From positions 15,207,390 to 15,271,389 of the forward strand of contig OZ020258.1 in the NCBI GenBank assembly GCA_963971285.1: a stretch of 64,000 nucleotides of DNA, written 5' to 3'. Origin of the DNA: Astropecten irregularis. Lineage: Eukaryota; Echinodermata; Asteroidea; Paxillosida; Astropectinidae. The translations under genes and the position numbers were made by a program. Positions 1 to 12,245 of the stretch are shown in pieces. Numbering within the stretch: the stretch's first letter is position 1; each line of letters begins with the position of its first letter. The notes under the pieces were generated by a model that was given only the letters and a program-made list of their open reading frames with translations, had not been told where the DNA came from and made no database searches.

Positions 1-37
1 AACACCTAGTGGTTGTTACTACAATCACAATGTCTAG
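1..37 (+). repeat. 3' end of a Helitron-like unit
   Basis: This matches the tail of the units that follow: AACACCTAGTGGTTGTT, then an imperfect inverted match (ACTACAATCAC), then GTCTAG followed by a T run. The unit body lies off the left edge. A hairpin followed by CTAG before T is what is expected of Helitron 3' termini; the family assignment is inference. Confidence 0.45.
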
Positions 38-1094
38 TTTTTTTTTTTTTTTAGGTGTTCGGGTTCAAGCCGAACACCTATTGTTATTGTTCAAGTTTTT
101 TTTTTTCTTTTTCTTTTTTTCCATTTTTTTTCTTCCCAAACTTGTCTGCAGGACTTCTATATGACAGTTACAAGATATTGACTTGAAACTTGGTGGGAAC
201 TTCGGGCATGATGCCAAGTTGTATTTAGAAGATTGACGTCATGATGACGTCATCGGGTATCAAATTACACACGTTTTTAGGAAAAACTTTGGTGCTCTAT
301 AACTTGAGAACCACATGACCTACGGTTTTGATATTGACATATGTTTCTCAACACGTAAATCTCTACAAATAACATATTAAGTATTGTGTACAAATGACCT
401 TCACTTTCGGTGTTACCGGAAGTTGAAGTTTGACTCAAAATAACTCAAAAACGGAAGGATTTGGGCACATAAAACCGAGAGGGATAAAAGATAGAATGAT
501 GCTTGGGCTTTCAGAAAATATAAACGATGACGTCATACGGGCTGTATAGCGCCCTCTACGGTTGATTAAAGATATACAGTGATTACGTAATCCAAAAGTA
601 AACAACGGATTTTCCCCAAATTTGGTGAGTGTGAAGCACTAGTGCACTTTGACATGTGTGTGAAGTTTGAAATCTGTGACGTCATTCAACCAGAAGTTAT
701 GCGTTTTTAAAGGAAACATGATGTAATTATTCAAATACTGTTTATTCGGTAATTACATAACGTACATCAGTGCAAATTGCAAATTGTTAACATCGTATGC
801 ATTCAATGATTTTTGCAAATTTTCAGTTGTTTGTGATTAACTTACCGGAAGTTATCGTCCGGGCAATTTTACATTATTTAAAGGTGACACCATTTTCTAT
901 ACGCTATCAGTCAGTGTACATATAATAGGAATACACCGCACTCAGCATGATCAGTATTTGCTCAGTCACACAGTTTAAGTGTAGGCCTATTTCAATATGC
1001 CATACATGCGTTCCAACAGACAATCTCATAACAGTTCCTGTACGAAATGAGATCCCGAACACCTAGTGGTTGTTCCCACAACCACAATGTCTAG
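38..1094 (+). repeat. Helitron-like non-autonomous unit 1
   Basis: About 1.06 kb of noncoding repeat. It starts after the preceding CTAG in a T-rich stretch and ends in the hairpin-CTAG block at about 1054-1094. The body shares long stretches with units 2 and 3, including AACTTGGTGGGAACTT, a pair of TGACGTCA palindromes near 235-262, and ATAGCGCCCTCTA near 548. A separate 10-bp-arm hairpin (AGGTGTTCGG/CCGAACACCT) lies at 53-80. No protein of its own is visible. The head-to-tail arrangement fits Helitron or HINE arrays, but a plain satellite array is also possible. Confidence 0.5.
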
Positions 1095-2584
1095 TTTACT
1101 TCTTTTTTTTTTTCTTCCCAAATTTGTCCGCAGGACTTCTCTGTCTCAGGTACAAGATAATGACATGAAACTTGGTGGGAACTTTGGTCATGATGTCAAG
1201 TTGTATTTAGAAGATTGACGTCATGATGACGTCATCGGGTATCAAATTACACGCGTTTTTAGGAAAAACTTTGGTGCTTTATAACTTGAGAACCACATGA
1301 CCAATGATTTTGAGATTGACATATGTTACTCAACACGTAAATCTCAACAATTAATATATTCAATTTTGTGTACAAATGACCTCCACTTCCGGTGTTACCG
1401 GAAGTTGAAGTTGGACTCAAAATAACTCGAAAACGGAAGGATTTGGGCACAAAAAACCTCAAATGGGTAAAAGATAGAGAAGGTCTTGGGCTTTCAGAAA
1501 ATATAAACAATGACGTCATGCGGGCTATATAGCGCCCTCTATGGTTGATTAAAGACATACAGTGATTACGTAATCCGAAAGTAAACAATGAATTTCCGCC
1601 AAATTTGGTAGGTGTAAAGCACTAATGTACCTCGACATGTATGTGAAGTTTGAAATCTGTGACGTCATTCAACCGGAAGTTATGCTCTATTAAAGGGAAA
1701 ATTACTAAATTATTCCAATACTGTTTACTCAGTAATTACATGAGTACATCAGTGAAAACTGCTTGTAATGTGATTACAAGAGACTCTGATTAGTACCAGA
1801 TGGCAGTCATTGCAAGGTGATTGGAATGTGCTTCATTACATTGTCTCAGTGGAAACACATGATAGCCTCAACACAGGAGTTTGATACACCTCATACACTT
1901 TTAAACAGTCAATTTTAAACATACAAAGGCCCAGACAAAGTTCTTACAGCGTAGATTTGAAATGAACATTTACGGCATCTCTTGATTTTATATGAATATT
2001 TTAATTATTCTCACATTGTGTTACGTGAAAATATGGTCATGTACAAAAAATATGATGATCGATTGACTCTTTTTCCCATACACTATAATGTACAAAAATT
2101 GTACATAATTCACTGTGTAGAACATGTACATGTACATGTAATGTCCAATTGTGTGACTCAAAACTTTGTTTACATCTTGCTATAGATATATTTGCACGTA
2201 AATCTTATTATATATCATTAAATACCAGCACCAAATCTTAATCGAAATGCTATCGATGTAGGTTGCGGAGTATTGTACATCATTTTGTCAAATGACAATG
2301 TGTTCCATAAACACTGCAACTAAACTCCATGGGCTAAAATTAAGTTTCTTTACGTTGAGATATTATGGTCACTTGTAAACCATATGTCTTAATCAAACAA
2401 AATAAAAACTGCAAGATATTTACATCATATTCAAAATTTAGTGTGTATTTCAATATGCCATTGTATGAGGATGAGCGACAATTGACCACATACGTTCCAA
2501 CATAACTTTTATGTTCACATAACAGTTCCACCACGTAATGAGACCCCGAACACCTAGTGGTTGTTCACACAACCACAAGTCTAG
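1095..2584 (+). repeat. Helitron-like non-autonomous unit 2
   Basis: A second head-to-tail copy of about 1.49 kb. Its first ~650 bases align with unit 1. The rest adds a segment, from about 1770 to 2540, that is shared with unit 3 and, inverted, with 17.5-18.5 kb (GTGATTACAAGAGACTCTG, ACAGGAGTTTGATACACCT). It ends in AGTGGTTGTTCACACAACCACAAGTCTAG, read here in two pieces: an AGTGGTTGT/ACAACCACA stem followed by GTCTAG. Open frames at 1259-1588 and 1982-2185 have no recognisable content and are taken as chance. Confidence 0.5.
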
Positions 2585-4474
2585 TTTTCATTTTTTTTCT
2601 TCCCAAACTTGTCTGCAGGACTTCTATATGACAGTTACAAGATGTTGACTTGAAACTTGGTGGGAACTTCGGTCATGATGCCAAGTTGTATTTAGAAGAT
2701 TGACGTCATGATTACGTCATCGGGTATCAAATTACACGCGTTTTTAGGAAAAACTTTGGTGCTCTATAACTTGAGAACCACATGACCTACGATTTTGATA
2801 TTCACATATGTTACTCATCACGTTAATCTCAACAATAAATATATTTAATGTTGTGTACAAATGACCTCTACTTCCAGTGTTACCGGAAGTTGAAGTTTGA
2901 ATCAAAATATCTCTAAAACGGAAGGATTTGGGCACATAAAACCAACCAAGCTAAAAGATAGAGTAGGTCTTGGCCTTTCAGAAAATATAAATGATGACGT
3001 CATGCGGGCTATATAGCGCCCTCTACAGTTGGTTAAAGATATACATTGATTACGTAATTCACAAGTAAACAATGAATTTCAGCCAAATTTGGTAGGTGTG
3101 AAGCACTAATGCACTTTGACATGTTTGTGAAGTTTAAAATTTGTGACGTCATTCAACCGGAAGTTATGCGCTTTTAAAGGGAAAATGACTTAATTATTCA
3201 AATACTGTTTATTCAGTATTTACAAGACGTACATCAGTGAAAACTGCAAAATATTTACATCGTATGCATTCAATGACGCCTGTAAATGTTCAGTTACTTG
3301 TGATGAATGAACCGGAAGTTATTGTCCAGACAATGTTATATATATTTAAAGGTGATGCCATGTATATATACCTCCATGGTATATAATGGTATATAAATTC
3401 TTATCAGATCTTTCAAATCAATTTGTTTACTCAACCACTTAAGGTATCATTAACTAATTGCTTGCTTCAGTGCTGATGTGATTACAAGAGACTCTGATTA
3501 GTACCAGATGGCAGTCAGTGCAAGGTGATTGGAATGTGCTTCATTTATGTTGTCTCAGTGGAAACACATGATAGCCTCAACACAGGAGTTTGATACACCT
3601 ATACACTTTTAAACAGTCAATTTTAACCATACAAAGGCCCAGACAAAGTTCCCACATCGTAGATGTGAAGTGAACATTTACGGCATCTCTTGATTTTATA
3701 TGATTTTTTAAAAAATATTTCTCACATTAGCCTGTTAACTTTGTATGTTTTACGTGTACATGTGTTACGTGAAAATATGGTCTTTTACAAAAAAATATGA
3801 TGATCGATAGACTCTATTTCCCATACACTATATATACGTACATAATTCACTGTGTAGAACATACATGTACATGTACATGTACATGTACATGTACATGTAC
3901 ATGTACATGTACATGTAATGTCCAATTGCGTGACTCAAAACTTTGTTTAGTTGTTTACATCTTGCCATAGATATTTGCACGTAAATCTTATTATATATCA
4001 TTAAATACCAGCACCAAATCTTAATCGAAATGCTATCGATGTAGGTTGCGGAGTATTAAACATCATTTTGTCAAATGACAATGTGTTCCATAAACACTGC
4101 AACTAAATCTATGGGCTAAAATTAAGGTTTTTTTACGTTGAGATATGGTCACTTTTAAACCATATGTCTTAATCAAACAAAATAAAGCTGCAACATATTT
4201 ACATCATATTTAAAATTATTGTCCAGACAATATTATATATATTTAAAGGTGACGCCATTTCCTATAATCAGTCAGTCAATGTACAGTACAAATAAGCAAT
4301 CAACATGATCAAAGTATTTGTACAGTCACGCAGTTTATGTGTACATGTGTTTCAATATGCCATCATATGAGGGATTATTCATCACATATATTCCAACATA
4401 CGTTCATATAACAGTTCCACTACGATATGAGACCCCGAACACCTAGTGGTTGTTACCACAATCACAATGTCTAG
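2585..4474 (+). repeat. Helitron-like non-autonomous unit 3
   Basis: The longest unit, about 1.89 kb, carrying both the TGACGTCA-containing first half and the second half seen in unit 2. A TACATG microsatellite has expanded inside it. It ends at about 4435-4474 with the AGTGGTTGT...ACAATCAC imperfect stem and GTCTAG. No coding potential is recognised. Confidence 0.5.
3863..3917. repeat. (TACATG)n microsatellite
   Basis: About nine contiguous TACATG/CATGTA repeats. The corresponding place in unit 2 (about 2124-2140) has only two or three repeats, so the array has expanded since the copies separated. Confidence 0.9.
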
Positions 4475-5685
4475 TTTTTTATTTATTTCTTTTTTTCCCC
4501 CACTTTTTTCCCATAGACATAACACAAGGGTTTTCTAAGAGCCACTTCTACCATTACCGGTATGCCAATTCCAATAAACTTCATACTTGGCACATAGTTA
4601 GACCAACACCCCGCATAGTGTCCTGCATACATGTATGTACGTCATCGTGACGTCATCACGTGCACAATTACGTCATCATAAATGTGCAAATTTTAGGGCT
4701 CTTTATCTCCGGAACGGCAAGTCCGATGCAGCTCAAACTTGGTATATATAAGTATATGGGGACGTGTTATAGACAAAAATTGCAGTCACGTGTAGATGAT
4801 GTCATCATGTGATTTTATACGAATTATTCAATTTTTGGACCTTTTCTTTATATCTCATGAACGACAAATCGTATTTTCGAAATTCTTTCGGCAAAATGTT
4901 TGTTAGGCTATAGACACATGCCACAAAATACAAAAAAGGTGTGACGTCATGATGACGTCATCAAAAAGCCGATTTTCGGATTCACATATAAGGGAATATC
5001 CGATGGTGATGAAACTTGGTGGGTAGGTAGGGAATGGTACTAGTATCCAAAATGTGAAGTGATGTCACGATGACGTCATTGGCTGATTTTTTATTGATTT
5101 TTGAATAATTAATGTTGCCATTTTTTCACAGAAACACATATAAGCGAATATCCGATCGTGATGAAACTTGGTGGGTAGGTAGAAAATGCTATTACTATCC
5201 CAAATGTGAAGTAACGTCATGATGACGTCATCGACTGATTTTTTATTGATTTTTTTAATAATTAATTTTGCCATTTATTAGAGTCAAACATAACACAAAC
5301 ACGGTCTTCGGAACTTTTTGGACCGCTGATATGGCTATCTATAGTAGTGGGCCAATTGTGTACACGTGAACGGAGCACAACATAGCTAGAAAATCAATCA
5401 TTTTGCTGTTTCCACCGCCCATATGCACAACCATACATACTATGCGCGCTGGTCTATAGTAGACTCAGCCATTTCTGTGTTTCCCATATGGGCATGTGTA
5501 TGTACATGTATCTGTATACGTGTATTGATGGACGAGTGACGACGCTCCTGATAGTTGTTTACGACAATTATATTAAAACACCGCTATTTCTCTGTACTTG
5601 GCCAATTGCGTTCATGTTTGTTTTTCATATTATTTATAAAACATACGCGAAACAGCTCAGTGTATGTCAACAAACGCAGGTCTAG
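4475..5685 (+). repeat. Divergent Helitron-like unit 4 with an internal duplication
   Basis: This follows directly after the CTAG of unit 3 and ends at another GGTCTAGTTT (5680-5688), so it obeys the same unit boundaries although its body differs. It holds a two-copy tandem repeat of about 160 bases (about 4984-5145 and 5146-5285), each with AATATCCGAT, GATGAAACTTGGTGGGTAGG and a pair of TGACGTCA-type sites. There is no convincing coding region. Confidence 0.35.
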
Positions 5686-5716
5686 TTTCCTCTGAAGAGT
5701 CATATATTTAGGGAGG

Positions 5717-5830
5717 GATGATATCGAAGGTGAGTATTTTCCTAATAAAATAGAAAATCCCCTTGGATTTGGGGAGATTCTATTACTGAAAATACATCAC
5801 CTTTGATACCTACAAAATGCAGAGTAGCAT
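5717..5830 (-). repeat. DIRS-1 internal complementary region
   Basis: An imperfect hairpin: AAATAGAAAATCCCC, loop TTGG, then ATTTGGGGAGATTCTATT, flanked by GAAGGTGAGTATTTTC on one side and GAAAATACATCACCTTTG on the other. The same layout is seen at 19076-19180 (DIRS-2) and 22350-22440 (DIRS-3). In DIRS elements such a block matches both element ends joined head to head. No matching outer 3' terminal repeat is seen to the left, so this copy appears to lack that end. Confidence 0.6.
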
Positions 5831-5939
5831 CAGAAAGAGTGCAGCATTGTTGGGAGAATGCAGTGTATGTGTGAGTCAGGAAAATAGTAATGACTATGGC
5901 CTGTCTATTTAATGAAGTTAACATTAGAATCAGAAACAG

Positions 5940-6470
5940 TCAAGACATACCAGAGAGCAGAGCGTCTAGGAACGTATGAGGACGTAGCTAGTAGCTGCTC
6001 GTGTGGGTCTCCTGGTTGCAGTCCGACTGACTGGAGAACTTGCCTGTCTGCCTGTCTCTTAGCTTGGAGCACATCCCATAGGTAGCATGATGAAAAGGTT
6101 GTAGGTATTTTCCATTAGCCACTTGAACATCTGGAACAGCCATTCCTTGAAGATAACCCAAGAAATGGTCACACTTCGTGGCTGGTGGGCTAGATTTGGG
6201 CAGGAGTTGCATGTAACATCTAAGGCCGATTATAACAAGCAGGGTCTGAGGCTCAGGTGGGTCAGAAGTTGAACATCGGCCTGAGAAGGATGGTGCAGCA
6301 TTGGTGATTCACTGGAGCTATCGTAGCAGGCCGTGACCCACCAGGCTGTTTTCCGGCAGGAATGAGATGGGAGTGACATTATTAATGTATCCACAATCCA
6401 CCTTGCAATAGTAGAACTAGAGGCTGGGTGATGTGGGCAAACTGACGTAATAAGCACTTGGTTGCAGCCA
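5940..6470 (-). pseudogene. DIRS-1 tyrosine recombinase remnant (C-terminal part)
   Basis: The minus-strand frame 6230-6457 contains STIARWIVDT followed about 17 residues later by HSCRKTAW. This resembles the region before, and the H-x-x-R box of, DIRS-type tyrosine recombinases. The segment 5988-6212 continues in other frames and is degenerate. The fragment sits just inside the DIRS-1 hairpin, where the recombinase gene belongs in a DIRS element. Its upstream side is cut by the poly(A) tail of the non-LTR insertion at 6486. A similar TIARWI motif occurs in DIRS-2 at about 19640. It is a pseudogene, and the family call rests on two short motifs plus position. Confidence 0.5.
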
Positions 6471-6485
6471 CCTCGCAGATCTTTG

Positions 6486-8530
6486 TTTTTTTTTTAGGTT
6501 TTTTTTATGGAAGTCGCCCAACACAAGGCACAAAGGCCACTCGAGGTGAGGGCTAAAAAAGAAAGATAAAGGAAAATAAAGTGCACAGAATTAGGATAAC
6601 AGAAGCCTATTCACATTGCACTTGAACATAGACAAATATACACCAGGGAAACAGGATGCAGGTAAGGAGTTCCAGAGTGAAGCAGTACGTGGAAAGAAAC
6701 TCGTAGCATACCTCTTGGACCTGCATTTGGGAGTCAAGACTGTATTAGGATGGGATTTGACTGAGAGGCGAGTGGTTCGTTGTGAGGGACGGTCAACAGG
6801 GACGACCAACGAAAGACCATTGGAACACATGCTGTGATAGTCTGTAAAACAGGCTCAGTGAAGATACATTGCGACGATGTGAGAGGGGTTCCAAGGAAGA
6901 TGACAATTCTTGGCCCACCAGGTTAACAACTCAACGCTGTATATTCTGTCCAACAGAGAAAGGTGAAAAGCTGGAGCACCGGACCAGATGTGAAAACAGT
7001 ACTCCATAACAGGGCGGATTGTCGTCTTGTATAAGTACAGAATGACGGGGGAAAGGCATTTCCGTGCACGGTATAGACAACCTACACGTTGAGAGGTCCT
7101 TTTAGCAATACCACTGATGTACTTGTCCCAGGAGAGTTTATTGGTGATGTCGAGACCAAGTAACCTGATGTCATTAACTTCCTGAAGAGATGTAGAGTTC
7201 ATGGACAAGTTAGGACGAATAGATGATTTAGATGTAGATCTTGAAACAGATAATAGGTGAGTTTTCTTTTCATTGAAGGTGACGAGCCATTCGTTCCCCC
7301 AATTGGTGACATACGTAAGATCATGGTTGAGATCATTGCTAGCTTGGGCTTGATAAGTGGAAAAACGGGGACCAGGGTATGTTGTATAAAGGTGTTGTCA
7401 GCGTAGATGGCAATCTGAGATGATATAGAGTCAGGCAGGTCATTGATATAAAGCAAGAACAAAGTTGGTCCCAATACAGAGCCTTGCAGAACACCTGCGT
7501 TGACGCTGTGGATGGACGAGGACTGTCCCTTGTGAACAAATTTTCGATTGCTAAGAAAATCTGAGATTAGATTGAGAAGTTGACCACAGATGCCGTAGGA
7601 CTTGAGCTTATGGATGAGACCCTTGTGCCAGACTCGATCAAAGGCCTTAGATATATCAAGAGCAACAAGCCTCGCCTCACCACAGAGATCTAATATCCTG
7701 TTCAGGTGCTCAGTGACCATAGACAAAGAATCACCAGTATATCTAGAGTGCCAGAATCCATATTGGACATCGGTTAGTAGTGTGTTGGTTTCAAGGTAAT
7801 CCATGAGATGCTGGTTGATGAGACATTCAAACACCTTGCTGATGATTGGAAGGAGGCTAAAAGGTCAATAGTAAGAGGGGTCAGACTTTTCACCAGAGCC
7901 TTTGAAAACTGGGACAACGGAGGCTGGTTTCCAGTCAGAAGGAAATGTGGAATTTGAGAGACAAAGGTTATACAGTTTAGACAGGACTGAGGACAATTCG
8001 GGTGAACAAATTTTCAGGACAAGAACAGGGAAACAGTCAGGTCCAGTGGCTTTTTGACGTGTCAAGATATTTGATAACCTTAGATACCATCTTAGGAGTG
8101 ATAATGGCTGTGGAGAGGTTGCTATCAGTCTGGAGAGGAAAATCCGGCAGATTGTGGCCCGAGTCATCGAGAGTGGAGTTGGCAGCAAATCTTTCAGCAA
8201 AGAGATTGGCTTTATAAGATGGAGAAGTAAGTACTTCGGGGCCATTAAACAGGACTGGAATTGTAGATTTGCTTCTGTTTAGGACACTATTAGCAATTCT
8301 CCAGAAATCCTTGCTACCAAGACATTGAGTAGTTATACTATCTCGGAGAGACTCGGCATACTGACACTTAGCGCTCTCCAGCACTTTTTTGCAGCGGTTG
8401 CTAGCAAGACGAAATTGATGTCGAGTCTCAGTAGAGCAAACACGAGTGGTGCGAGAAGTGAAGAATTTCAGGATTCCATTCGGGTACAAAATCTTAAATC
8501 TTCCTGTAGATCTGTACGTCAGGATTGAAA
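6486..8530 (-). mobile_element. Poly(A)-tailed non-LTR retrotransposon remnant (jockey/CR1-like RT)
   Basis: The minus strand carries an ordered reverse transcriptase split over several frames. 8037-8489 holds the segment before the RT (FWRIANSVLNRSKSTIPVLF). 7865-8245 gives KATGPDCFPVLVLK. 7199-7834 gives LVALDISKAFDRVWHKGL, GVLQGSVLGPTLFLLYINDL and the active-site region IYADNTF, where the usual YADD reads YADN. 6855-7208 is the thumb region, and 6591-6830 is the C-terminal WNSLP block. A T run near 6486 is the poly(A) tail of the minus-strand element. Several frameshifts plus the altered catalytic Asp make it inactive. The exact clade and the 5' end (possibly as far as ~9.1 kb) are uncertain. 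Confidence 0.8.
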
Positions 8531-9958
8531 CAAAGTTGCCAATGGGCGAAAAATGAGTTAGTGGATATGGGACTGGAATTTAGCCTCAAGGGAGAGGAGT
8601 GTTCCCCCTGGTTCCCGCCGGAGATGGCACTTTTCAATGGAAAGGGCATGGAGTTCACTAGTATGATATGCTGTGGAGGCCGCTTAGAGGAGGCGATATG
8701 ACTTCAAGGTTGTGAAGAGAAGACCCGGCTCAATGGAAGGGAGCTTTACTTCGCCAGGATAGGACCAAGATTCCAACTAGGGAAAATCTAGGCCCAGAAG
8801 GGAGATAGTTGACAAACATACCAATATTATAGAAGAGAGGTGGGGTTGCTAGGCAGGCTTGAAATGCCGTCAAACCCTAAACACACTGCACCTGTGGGTG
8901 ATCTGTAACCACATGCGATGGGGCTTGAAGGTCAGGGCGGGAAAGAAGGTGTAGAAAAACCTTCGTGACTGATTGAGGAGCAAAAAATGGATCAAAGTCC
9001 CTCTGAACGTGACAACCGAAGATAGACAAGAGAAGACCTAGTAGGAGGTCGTCTACTCCTGGCTGAAAGGTAGGGCAAAGGAAAATGAGGAAAACCAGAG
9101 TTGACAACATTGAAATCCAAAAAATAGTAGCATTTAAAGCGCGAAGCCCCTACCGCACCGGCACGGCGCGTGCGTCGGGGTCCGGGTCCCACTCAAAACC
9201 CTCAGAACATTTTTTACTCTATAATGCTATGTGGTGCATTCTGAGCAGTTTTGGACCACATTCTTAAACTAAAGCTGAATGACAGATTTCAACTTTTTTT
9301 TTCGAGGCTGATAAAGTGATACTGATAGGGCCTAAAGTTAACTATTTTTCATTGTAAAAAATCCACAAAATGCTTTAACAAGTTATGAAAAAAAAGAAGT
9401 TTTTACCTTTTTAGTTTTATTCTGAAAACTATTGTACAATGAACATGGACAATTCCCCAATAAGGCCTACTCATTCTACATTAAATTGTGTAGATGATTA
9501 GACTTTTTGTGATGATCAACTCCTCAACGTCCTTGATCGCGGAAGAATAACGTTAGGCCTCCACCGTACACACATTTTTTGTGTGTACGTCTAACGTTAG
9601 AGCCTACATCACGAAGAATTCCATGACTTTTCATCCACTTCTTTTTCCAGCCAGTCCCGCTTTCATCCATTTATGTTTACACCTTGATCAATGATTTTGG
9701 CATATTCTCCCTTGTGGGTCTCTTGATCGATGATATATTCTTCCTTCTACATCTAATTTCTAACATTCGACGTCATTTTTACATGTTCGGTTGCTATTTC
9801 AATCGATTTAGGCCGATCCGTAAGACGAGTGTCCATGCCAGTCGGAGAGTGGCTTAGTACCCACACGTCTCGTTCGCCGCTTTTAATCACAACGACGGTC
9901 TACACGTTTAAGACGGTTTTTCTTACATTTTATTTATTACTCATTTATTTCCTTTTAA
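8531..9958. other. Unassigned stretch between two element remnants
   Basis: 8531-9130 may be the degenerate 5' part of the non-LTR element, but no endonuclease motif could be read. 9131-9190 is GC-rich. 9280-9958 is AT-rich, with an inverted pair near 9547-9606 (ATAACGTTAGGCC versus ACGTCTAACGTTAGAGCC). No gene is supported. Confidence 0.4.
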
Positions 9959-12245
9959 TCATTTTAACATCCATAGTTCACAGATAAAGCTATACAGAAT
10001 TTTATATGCCATGACCAGTTTGTTTTGCGTAGTTAAATGCAGTCTTGGCGTAGTGTCGTAGTCACGGCTCAAATTTGTATTTGCTACGCCCAAATCGTAT
10101 ATGTTGGCAACAGCCCATGGTAAGAGTGGGAAGATCCGGATAAGTTCATAGCTGTCTTGGCAAGTACCGGAAAGGGTCAACACTTGGTGTAGCAGGGAGA
10201 TCCATACGGTCATCTCACCCAAACGATACTCTGGGAGACTGTGTCTAGGCCTTGGGTGGGCAAGAGGGAAGCAGGACAGGAGCAACTGGCCGATCAGATA
10301 AGACAAAAAGAAGACATTGCAAGGAGTTCCCAGGAGGTGGAAATATGAAGCTGTGTGGGTCGAAGGAGGGACTAATCCATGTGATTATACCACTTTCCCA
10401 TCTGGTAGCTTACCTACAGAGTGATCTGAGAGGGGAAGTACCAACTCGGAAGCTGCCAGATTAAAAGTATATATGGGAAGGACGGCACTGCAGAGTAGAC
10501 CACTATCAAATGCAAGTGAAGCAGCAGGTTATCCAGTCTCGAGCAGAAATGGGCCACTGAGGGTCGTCAGGACTGAGAATGGAGACCAATCTTAGTGAGA
10601 GGTTGTCCAGGGGCACCCAAGACCCAGCTCCAAGGATTCTGGAAGCCTAATTGTTGGAGAGGGTCTTGGAAAAGGGAACAGACTCAGACGCCGATAAAGG
10701 AGAGGTCGGATGAAGTAGAATGTACTCTAGTCTATGCGGCAGAATTGCACACAAGACCGAAGAGGGGGATGCTCTGCCGGCCTGCATATCGAGGGAGGCC
10801 TAGAGTAGATGGAGAGGCCCAAGTCTAAGTCCAATGGTCACCAGACGAAGAGGGCCTTAAATCAAGACAGTAGACCAGGGAAAAAATATATACCGGAATG
10901 TGCTGGCAACAAACGGTAGTGGCTTTTACCTCGGTAATACTTGTAAGGACCTGAGCTGCTGAGAGAAGGCAGTGATAGGTGGGGGTTTTAGGTTAGAATC
11001 CTTCGGTCAAAATGAGGACTACCGGCACTGTGGAAGAGAATGAAGGCCTGTAGTCAGGGAATCCATTCAGACGATGGTAGGCAGCGATGGGAGGTGGCAG
11101 CGAATGAGCACAGAAATCTAAAAACGCCAAGAGAAGGACTGCAGATAAAGGAGCCTACCTTTAGTACAGAGCAGATGTACAAAAAAAGGAGAAATATTGA
11201 AATCAAAAACAAATCTGAATTCACGTATCCCTGGGAAGACGATCAGACACCAGCCACCAGGCTGAAGAAAGGCGATCAAACAGCTACAGTGTAGGATGCA
11301 GAGGTTGCGAGGAGAGGAAAGTCTTGGAAGTTTGCCAAGATATGGAGGTGAGAGGAGAACTCCAGTCGATAACTAAACAAAAGAAAGCCCCTGAAGGACC
11401 AAAGCGATCAGAAACCATATATATCTGAGAGAAGTCCAGCAGACTAGATCCTGTAGGGCCCTGAGCTTCAGGGAAGGCCTACGGACTGAGGAGTAAACCT
11501 TGCCCCTATGGGGGCCGGACATCCCGGGGCGTGAAGGGGTTAAGAGGCCCTGGGGCCGATCTCACGAAACGGTAAGATAAATCTAAAATAGAGAAAGCAA
11601 AAACATCATAGGGGATAGAAAGGCGACAACACTTCAAGCTATACGAAAATAATGTGACAACAAGGGGAAAAACCCAGTGAAGAAAGCGGGGAGACAGGTT
11701 AAATCGAGTAGATGAAACTCCTGTAGCATAGGCAGGGGCTCCCCGGGCGAAGTACACGTGCACGCTGACGAGTACATGAGGATCATGACGATGTGCAGTT
11801 ACCTGTCGGCACTCCTCCGTGGTCGAAGTAGGACATGTCCGATCGACATTGGAATAAATTCCCCAAGCAGCTGGGCCCAGGAAAATGGCCGGAGGGGACG
11901 ACAAAGGAGTCCTCAGACGTAAGATTCCCGCGTCAAACTCCCGAAGTAGCACTTACATCGTTAGCGGGAGCGGAGTGGAAAAATCGGACCTCGCCCTGGC
12001 CTAGGGTAAGTCCAACAAGCTCCCCGCAGTACTGGAAAACATTCCAGGAGAAGCAATCGATTGTGATGTTGATGCCGACCAAGAGAAATCGTCGAGCTAG
12101 GATGCAAACTGGAAGAATTTCCATCGAAAACTGCTATAGCAGAACAGAAGTGGGGACAGAGAAACCGGTCCGCCTGCTGGGGTTGCTGGGGTTGCTGGGG
12201 TGACATGAAGTCATCCTGCCATGCCAAGATGTGAAGGTGGCCCAA
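9959..12245 (-). pseudogene. DIRS-1 body remnant (RT and probable Gag region)
   Basis: In the minus frame 9959-10306 the segment YLIGQLLLSCFPLAHPRPRH lines up with VIGRLVSCFPAVPLGPLYYR of the DIRS-3 RT, which marks the end of the RT thumb. Higher coordinates, upstream on this strand, are open only in short pieces. 11961-12245 has a Gln/Pro-rich start (PQQPQQPQQ) that could be Gag-like, but this is weak. Order and strand fit a single DIRS copy spanning about 5.7-12.3 kb whose recombinase was separated from its RT by the non-LTR insertion. No 5' terminal repeat was found near 12.3 kb. Confidence 0.4.
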
